The translations under genes and the position numbers were made by a program. DNA of 64,000 nucleotides from Rhodanobacter sp. C05 (GTDB lineage: Bacteria > Pseudomonadota > Gammaproteobacteria > Xanthomonadales > Rhodanobacteraceae), in the NCBI RefSeq assembly GCF_002001165.1, contig NZ_MUNQ01000006.1:248001-312000 (forward strand), read 5' to 3'. Positions 59,052 through 64,000 of this stretch are shown here, piece by piece (the stretch's first letter is position 1; every line of letters starts with the position of its first letter). The notes beneath the pieces were generated by a model. That model was not told the DNA's origin. It saw only the letters and a list, made by a program, of their open reading frames with translations, and did no database searches.

Positions 59052-60827
59052 TCACAGATCCGGCCCGATCACCAGGTGCAGCTCGATGCCACGCGCCTGC
59101 GAGTCGTGGATCGGCGTGCCCAGGTCGACGCGGACCATGCCGACCGGGGAGCGCCAGCGTACGCCGAGACCGGCGCCGATCTTCGGCTGGTAGTCGACGC
59201 CGCTGAACGCATTGCCGGCATCGACGAAGGCGGCCATGCCCCAGTTGCGGGTGAAGTAATGCTCGACTTCGGTGCTGGCGACCAGCAGGCTCTTGCCGCC
59301 GATCACGCGACCATCGCTGTTGAGCGGACCGATCGACTGGTAACCATAGCCGCGCACTGAACGGTCGCCGCCGGCGAAGAACCGCAGCAGCGGCGGCAGT
59401 GCGGTGAAGTCGTCGGTCCAGGTGTAGCCGGCGCTGCCGCGCAGGATCAGCCGGTTGCGCTGACGTTCGCCGAACGCATGGATCCATTTCGCGTCGGCGG
59501 TGAGCTGGCTGAAGCTGGCATCGGACAGCAGGCTGCCCACCGTGCTGCGTGCAGCCACGCTGACCGACCAGCCCTGGTGCACGAAGTCGAAGTTGTCGGC
59601 CTGCTTGCGTGACAACGTGGCTTCGGCAAACACTTCCGTGCTGCGGCCGTGTTCGATGCCCGGCGTGTTGTCCGGTTCGTTGCCGATCTTGCCGACGGTG
59701 AACGTGCCATCCAGCGCATGTACACCCAACGTGCGCGTCCAGTCATGCCACAGCCGGGTCTCGTTGGCGACCAGCTCCAGCGTGCGCGATTGTGAGGTGT
59801 CGGTATTCGCGTCGCGGTAGTTCGCGCCGATGTTGTAGCTGCGCTGGTTGTCGCCCGGCAGCGGAATCGAATACAGCGTGGACAGCGTCTTCAGACGCTG
59901 CGCCACGACCAGCTCGTTCTTCCACTTGTGCCCACGCCGGTTCACCCAGCGCCGCTCGATGCCCGCGCGCATGCCGAAGCCGGTATCGGTGCCGATGAAC
60001 GGGCCGCCGGTATAGATCGTGCGCTTGGCTGGCGCCAGCTGCACGTTGACGTCGACCACGCCCGCTTTCGCCTCGTCCACGTCCGGCATCACGTTGACCA
60101 CCGCAAAATAATCGGCGCCGTTCAACGCCTGCTGCAGTTGCAGCAGCTGACCCTGCGAGAAGTAGTCGCCGGACTTGAATGGCACATAGCGGTCGAGAAA
60201 GCCGTCGTTGAACTGCGAACCCTCGAAGTGCACTTTGCCATAGCGGTAGCGCGGCCCGGCTTGCCAGGCCAGCTTGACGCTGGCGCTGTGATCGGCGCGG
60301 GTCACTTCGACCCGATGGGTGAGCAGTCTCGCATCGAGATAGCCATTCGCGGTGAGCTGTGCGCTCAGGGCATCGCGTGCAGCGTCGTAGGCACCGTGAT
60401 CGAGCGTCTTGCCCTTCAGTCGTTCGATCGCACGCTGTGCACGACGGATCGGGACGATTTCAGCAGCCGTCTTGTCCAGTTGCACGTCGACTGCGGTGAC
60501 CTTGACCGGCTCACCCGGCTTTACATGCAGGGTGACCCGCCAGTCCTTGCCGACCTGCTGCAAGTCGCCACTGACGCTGGCGTCGTAATAGCCGTACGGT
60601 TCCAGCGCGGATCTCACCTGATCGGTCGCGCGTTCGTACAGGCGGCGCACCTGCGCATCGCTGACTTCGCGGGTGGCGTATTGCGACAGCTCGACGCCCG
60701 CGGTCACTGCGCCTTTCAGCGGATCGTCGACGCCATCCACCGCGAGCTGCACACCGGCATGGGCCTGTGTCGACAACAGCACCAGCGGCAGTAACAGCTG
60801 GCTCAGGCGTCGGTGGAGGCGGCGCAT
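59052..60827 (-). CDS. tamA: Translocation and assembly module outer-membrane protein TamA
   Basis: A 591-residue Omp85-family protein. It has a signal peptide ending QAHA-GV (about 24), three POTRA domains (about 30–270), and a 16-strand barrel, with the Omp85 hallmark RSVRGYGYQSIGP (about 495) and a last strand VRWRSPVGMVRVDLGTP. TamA works with TamB in assembling autotransporters and other outer-membrane proteins. The ATG at 60827 is chosen for the signal peptide; the ribosome-binding site is weak (GGAAC). It is transcribed with tamB, and the NdvB-like gene lies upstream on the same strand 205 bases away. Confidence 0.95.
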   Translation of the reverse strand: MRRLHRRLSQLLLPLVLLSTQAHAGVQLAVDGVDDPLKGAVTAGVELSQYATREVSDAQVRRLYERATDQVRSALEPYGYYDASVSGDLQQVGKDWRVTLHVKPGEPVKVTAVDVQLDKTAAEIVPIRRAQRAIERLKGKTLDHGAYDAARDALSAQLTANGYLDARLLTHRVEVTRADHSASVKLAWQAGPRYRYGKVHFEGSQFNDGFLDRYVPFKSGDYFSQGQLLQLQQALNGADYFAVVNVMPDVDEAKAGVVDVNVQLAPAKRTIYTGGPFIGTDTGFGMRAGIERRWVNRRGHKWKNELVVAQRLKTLSTLYSIPLPGDNQRSYNIGANYRDANTDTSQSRTLELVANETRLWHDWTRTLGVHALDGTFTVGKIGNEPDNTPGIEHGRSTEVFAEATLSRKQADNFDFVHQGWSVSVAARSTVGSLLSDASFSQLTADAKWIHAFGERQRNRLILRGSAGYTWTDDFTALPPLLRFFAGGDRSVRGYGYQSIGPLNSDGRVIGGKSLLVASTEVEHYFTRNWGMAAFVDAGNAFSGVDYQPKIGAGLGVRWRSPVGMVRVDLGTPIHDSQARGIELHLVIGPDL

Positions 60828-60950
60828 GTGGTGGGTTCCGTCCTCATTGGCGTCTTTATGGGGTGAGGGCAGCTTACCCAAATAGTTGTTGGCTTCGTAT
60901 AAAGCTGGCCGATTTCCTGAGTGCCAAAGCCGATACGTCATGCTTGATTT

Positions 60951-60976
60951 GCCGATATCGCCAAGGCGATATCGGC
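60951..60976. repeat. Perfect 12-bp palindrome in the gap between ndvB and tamA
   Basis: GCCGATATCGCC and GGCGATATCGGC are exact reverse complements separated by two bases. There is no following T-run, so it is not an ordinary terminator. The 12-base string TGATTTGCCGAT begins at 60945 and recurs at 60993, overlapping the left arm. The arrangement could be an operator for tamA, a repeat-element fragment, or an RNA stem. Confidence 0.5.
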
Positions 60977-61032
60977 GGCAGGAGCGCGTGCCTGATTTGC
61001 CGATGCGACCGAGGCCGCACCGGCAGGCTGCA

Positions 61033-63633
61033 TCAACCCGCCTTGTCGCCAGCCTTGTGCGCAATCCATGCGCCGACCACGGCCGAGACATACGGAATCG
61101 ACTGCGCGGCGAGGATGAACATCCACAAGGTGCCTTCGATATAGCGCGTGCCATAGCCCAGCGCCATGCCGACAATGCACAGCATCAGCGCGATCGCCAT
61201 CAATCCTTCCTCGCGCACCGGTGCAAAGGCGGCGAAATTGCTGCCGCCCAGGCGTCGGCTTTTCGCGGTGACCACGAACGAGGTCTTTTCGCGAGTCAGT
61301 CCGTGCAGGATGCCGCGCGCGATGGCATGGCTCAGGCCCATGCTGGCCAGCGAGGCCATCAACGTGTCGTACCAGCTGCATGGTACGCGGGAGCGGTACA
61401 GCACGATGCCGAAGATCGCCTTGGCGAAGAAGAAGCCGATCACCGGGATCAGGAACAGCTGCATCGGCAGGCTGAAGTACTGCGGATACGCCACCATGCC
61501 GGCGGTCCAGAACAGTGCCATCAGGGTGAAGATCAGGTGCAGCGCATCGGCGAACCAGCTGAACCAGCCGGTGAGGAAGTGGAAACGCTGACCGGCCGAG
61601 AGCGGACCTTTCCTGGTCATCCAGTCCCAGCGGCCCTTGAGGATCTGCATCGCGCCGAACGCCCAGCGGTAGCGCTGGCTCTTGTACGCCTTGAAGTCGG
61701 CCGGGGTAAGGCCCTTGCCCATCAGTTCATCGACGTAGACCAGCTCGTAGCCGGCGTGCATCAGACGCAGGCCCAGCTCGGCGTCTTCGCAGATGGTCCA
61801 TTCCGACCAGCCGCCGGTACCTTCCAGCGCGGTGCGCCTGACCATCGTCATGGTGCCGTGCTGGATGATCGCGTTGCGTTCGTTGCGGTGATGCATGCCG
61901 ATGCGGAAGAAGCCGTCGTATTCCCACGCGGTCATGCGGCGGAACGTGTTGTGCACGAACTCGCGGTGTGCCTGCGGGCACTGCACCACCGCGACCTTCG
62001 GATTGTGGAAATAGCCAGTGAGTGTGGCCAGCCAGTCGGCGCGCACTTCGTAGTCGGCGTCGATCACCGCCACCACGTCGGCGCGCGGGTCGGTTTCCTT
62101 CAGGCCGAAGTTCAGTGCGCCAGCCTTGTAACCCGGCCACGGCTCCAGATGGAAGAACCGGAAGTGCTGGCCGAGTTTCTCGCAGTATTCCTGCACCGGC
62201 TTCCACACTGCCGGATCCTTGGTGTTGTTGTCGATCACCAGTACTTCGAAGTTGGCGTAATCGAGCGCGGCCAGCGAATCGAGTGTGACGATCACCATCT
62301 CCGGCGGCTCGTTGTAGCAGGCCAGGTGGATCGACACGAACGGCTGCTTCTCCGGCGGGTCCGGGCGCAGCATGCCGGCATGGCGCACCCAGCCGCGTCG
62401 CCACAGCACCTCGGTGAACTCGAAGCCGTTGATCAGCAGGATCGACAGGATCGCGATCTGCGCCGGGAACAACAGCACCAGCATGGTCCAGTCGACCCAG
62501 CTCAGGTAGAAGTTGAACGGCAGCGTGGCCGACCAGGTCAACAGGCCGCAGGCCAGCTGGATCAGCATGCAGAAGAACAGCCGCCCCATCAGCTTGAAGC
62601 GGCTGAAACTGCGCGCGAACCAGATCATCGGCAGCAGGGCCAGCAGACTGGCGGCGATTGCCTTCCACGGCCATGCGGTGTCTTCAGTCACAGGGCCGGT
62701 GAAGGGGAATTTTGGCTGGCGGTCGGCGTTGAAAATACCCCAGTAGGCACCGGTGCGGCCTTCGCCGAGGCCTTCCTTCCACGGCTGGTCGAAGGCTTCG
62801 AGCAGGTAATAATCGATGTGGTGCAGCTTGGCCAGATTCAGCCAGTTGCGGATAAAGATGGCCTCGTTGGAAACCGACGGATCGGCATATTCATGGCGGT
62901 CGCCGTTGGACGGCCAGCCGATTTCGCCGACCACGACGTGCTTGTTTGGAAAACGCTGCTGGATTTCGTTATATGCACCCAGTGCCGCGGGTATCGCGTC
63001 GCTGCGCGGTATCCCGTTCCAGAACGGAAACAAATGGATGGTGATGAAGTCGACGTGCTCGCTCAGCTCGGGATACTTCAGCCAGATGAACTCAGGTTCG
63101 GCGATCGACACCGGCTGATGCACGGCCGCGCGCACCCGATCCAGGTAAGCCATCATCTGCTCGGGTGGCAGGTCGTTGCGGAACAGCACCTCGTTGCCGA
63201 CGATGATCCGGGTGATGGTTTCCGGGTAACGGTGTGCCTTGGCGATCAGCAACTCGATTTCGCGCTCGTTGTTGTCCAGGCGCTTGTCGATCTCGGCGCC
63301 GGCCATCACCTTCAGGCCTTCCTGCTGCGCCAGTCGATACAGCTGCGGATTCTGCTGCATCGTGTAGGTGCGCACGTTGTCGGTGTACTTGTGCAGCAGG
63401 TGCAGGTCGGTGGTGATCTCGTCGTCGCTGGGATAGTCCTGCTTGAACGGGCTCTGGTAGCGCTGGAACACTGAAAGCGAAAAACCGCTGACCTGGCCAT
63501 GCCAGTCGTCCGGGCCATGCGGCAAGTTGCCCCACCACCACAGTCCGATATTCATCGCGGCCACAACCAGCGCAAGCACCAGGGCGGTGAGCAGAGGATG
63601 CCGGCTGTCGTGGTTTGCTGCAGTGGCGCTCAA
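61033..63633 (-). CDS. ndvB: NdvB-like GH17–GT2 fusion, beta-1,3-glucan synthase
   Basis: An 866-residue membrane protein fusing a glycoside hydrolase family 17 domain to a family 2 glycosyltransferase. The GH17 domain (about 45–310) follows an N-terminal helix and has the two catalytic glutamates E148 (VGNEVLF) and E237 (VVVGEIGWPS). Helices about 335–425 precede the GT2 domain (about 445–690) with the DxD-like VIDADYE (about 523) and QRYRW (about 653); more helices follow. The combination matches NdvB of Pseudomonas aeruginosa and Bradyrhizobium, which make periplasmic (cyclic) beta-1,3-glucans. The start is TTG at 63633, with GGGGA 5 bases upstream; the next in-frame ATG (residue 27) would truncate the first helix. 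Confidence 0.88.
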   Translation of the reverse strand: MSATAANHDSRHPLLTALVLALVVAAMNIGLWWWGNLPHGPDDWHGQVSGFSLSVFQRYQSPFKQDYPSDDEITTDLHLLHKYTDNVRTYTMQQNPQLYRLAQQEGLKVMAGAEIDKRLDNNEREIELLIAKAHRYPETITRIIVGNEVLFRNDLPPEQMMAYLDRVRAAVHQPVSIAEPEFIWLKYPELSEHVDFITIHLFPFWNGIPRSDAIPAALGAYNEIQQRFPNKHVVVGEIGWPSNGDRHEYADPSVSNEAIFIRNWLNLAKLHHIDYYLLEAFDQPWKEGLGEGRTGAYWGIFNADRQPKFPFTGPVTEDTAWPWKAIAASLLALLPMIWFARSFSRFKLMGRLFFCMLIQLACGLLTWSATLPFNFYLSWVDWTMLVLLFPAQIAILSILLINGFEFTEVLWRRGWVRHAGMLRPDPPEKQPFVSIHLACYNEPPEMVIVTLDSLAALDYANFEVLVIDNNTKDPAVWKPVQEYCEKLGQHFRFFHLEPWPGYKAGALNFGLKETDPRADVVAVIDADYEVRADWLATLTGYFHNPKVAVVQCPQAHREFVHNTFRRMTAWEYDGFFRIGMHHRNERNAIIQHGTMTMVRRTALEGTGGWSEWTICEDAELGLRLMHAGYELVYVDELMGKGLTPADFKAYKSQRYRWAFGAMQILKGRWDWMTRKGPLSAGQRFHFLTGWFSWFADALHLIFTLMALFWTAGMVAYPQYFSLPMQLFLIPVIGFFFAKAIFGIVLYRSRVPCSWYDTLMASLASMGLSHAIARGILHGLTREKTSFVVTAKSRRLGGSNFAAFAPVREEGLMAIALMLCIVGMALGYGTRYIEGTLWMFILAAQSIPYVSAVVGAWIAHKAGDKAG

Positions 63634-64000
63634 AAAAATCCCCGGCGAAGCCTGCGCAACAGGCGCTAAAGCTTGAGGAGCTTAACAATGCATGCCCATG
63701 GGCTCAACAAACATCGTCGGCCGTGGTCAGCGCATGGTCAGGCCTAGCGGGGAATTCGACGCATGGATGGGCTCCTCAGAGCCGCCAAGCAACTTGCACC
63801 GGGCAACGGATGTGATTCGAGAAAATCCGCCGACGAGAGGCTTGACGTCAGGAATCATTGCCAGTGCAGTTTGCTTGCCACGTCGGCACGCATTCCCATT
63901 GACTGGCAACCTTTGTTCCTCGATCACTAACCCTGGGCAACGGTTATCTGGCAACGTTGTCGAATGCCTGCCCGTCACTGCGGGTTGATCGGCGAGTTTG
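63634..64000. other. Gene-free window end, upstream of ndvB
   Basis: About 370 bases in which I see no convincing coding frame on either strand. It should hold the minus-strand ndvB promoter. No hairpin terminator or clear regulator site was found. Confidence 0.4.

Noticed and set aside
60886..63474. An 862-residue open frame antisense to ndvB
   Set aside because: It mirrors the conserved GH17–GT2 gene and its composition is typical of an antisense shadow.
61033..63633. Cellulose synthase or MdoH (OpgH) assignment for the glycosyltransferase
   Set aside because: The N-terminal GH17 domain with two catalytic glutamates fits NdvB-type beta-1,3-glucan synthases and is absent from both alternatives.
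63692..63988. 98-residue open frame at the right end
   Set aside because: No ribosome-binding site, no recognisable domain, and a composition like non-coding GC-rich DNA.

Overview
The window reads as chromosomal core DNA of a GC-rich gammaproteobacterium of the order Xanthomonadales (Lysobacterales), most likely Rhodanobacteraceae (Rhodanobacter/Dyella-like). The assignment rests on gene content: a fused aspartokinase–diaminopimelate decarboxylase, the MurD2/MurL peptidoglycan pair first described in Xanthomonas, an RDD–SpoIIM–DUF4129–DUF4350–MoxR–DUF58 operon, and TonB/TamAB envelope genes. The genus is inference. I found no tRNA, rRNA, CRISPR array, transposase, integrase or prophage gene. 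Nearly all of the window is coding, with tight spacing and frequent GTG/TTG starts.

Layout. 0–8.7 kb: a LysR regulator, a very large unknown membrane protein overlapping prmC, and a TonB-dependent receptor. 8.6–13.9 kb (minus): HNH nuclease, dxs and an HpnN-like MMPL/RND exporter. 14–21.8 kb: SapC-family protein, GNAT acetyltransferase, short RNB ribonuclease, acyl-CoA dehydrogenase, a lipoprotein, a serine beta-lactamase-like hydrolase and a SET-domain protein. 21.9–28.7 kb: a seven-ORF operon, every junction overlapping, led by an internally deleted RDD remnant and ending in MoxR and DUF58. 28.7–31.9 kb (minus): Gre-like factor, DUF6438 lipoprotein, EF-G-like GTPase. 32.3–35.3 kb: two tandem TonB-like proline-rich membrane proteins sharing an unassigned C-terminal domain. 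35.4–43 kb: a Cys-rich unknown protein, a molybdenum hydroxylase pair whose small subunit has lost its ferredoxin-type cluster, an amino-acid permease, a small outer-membrane barrel and class I fumarase. 43.3–48.7 kb: lysC-lysA fusion, murL, murD2. 48.8–50.6 kb: a DUF6795-like protein and a lipase with a long hydrophobic tail. 50.7–63.6 kb (minus): M13 peptidase, DUF3300 lipoprotein, a 55-residue small ORF, tamB, tamA and an NdvB-like GH17–GT2 beta-glucan synthase.

The strongest theme is the cell envelope. The lysC-lysA/murL/murD2 operon supplies peptidoglycan precursors, tamAB assembles outer-membrane proteins, ndvB makes periplasmic glucan, HpnN-like moves lipids, and several uncharacterised membrane systems (the 1390-residue protein, the TonB-like pair and the MoxR/DUF58 operon) probably act in the envelope too. 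The best candidates for something new are the tandem TonB-like pair, the lipase/DUF6795 pair, the cluster-less molybdenum hydroxylase small subunit and the coupled MoxR operon with its RDD remnant.
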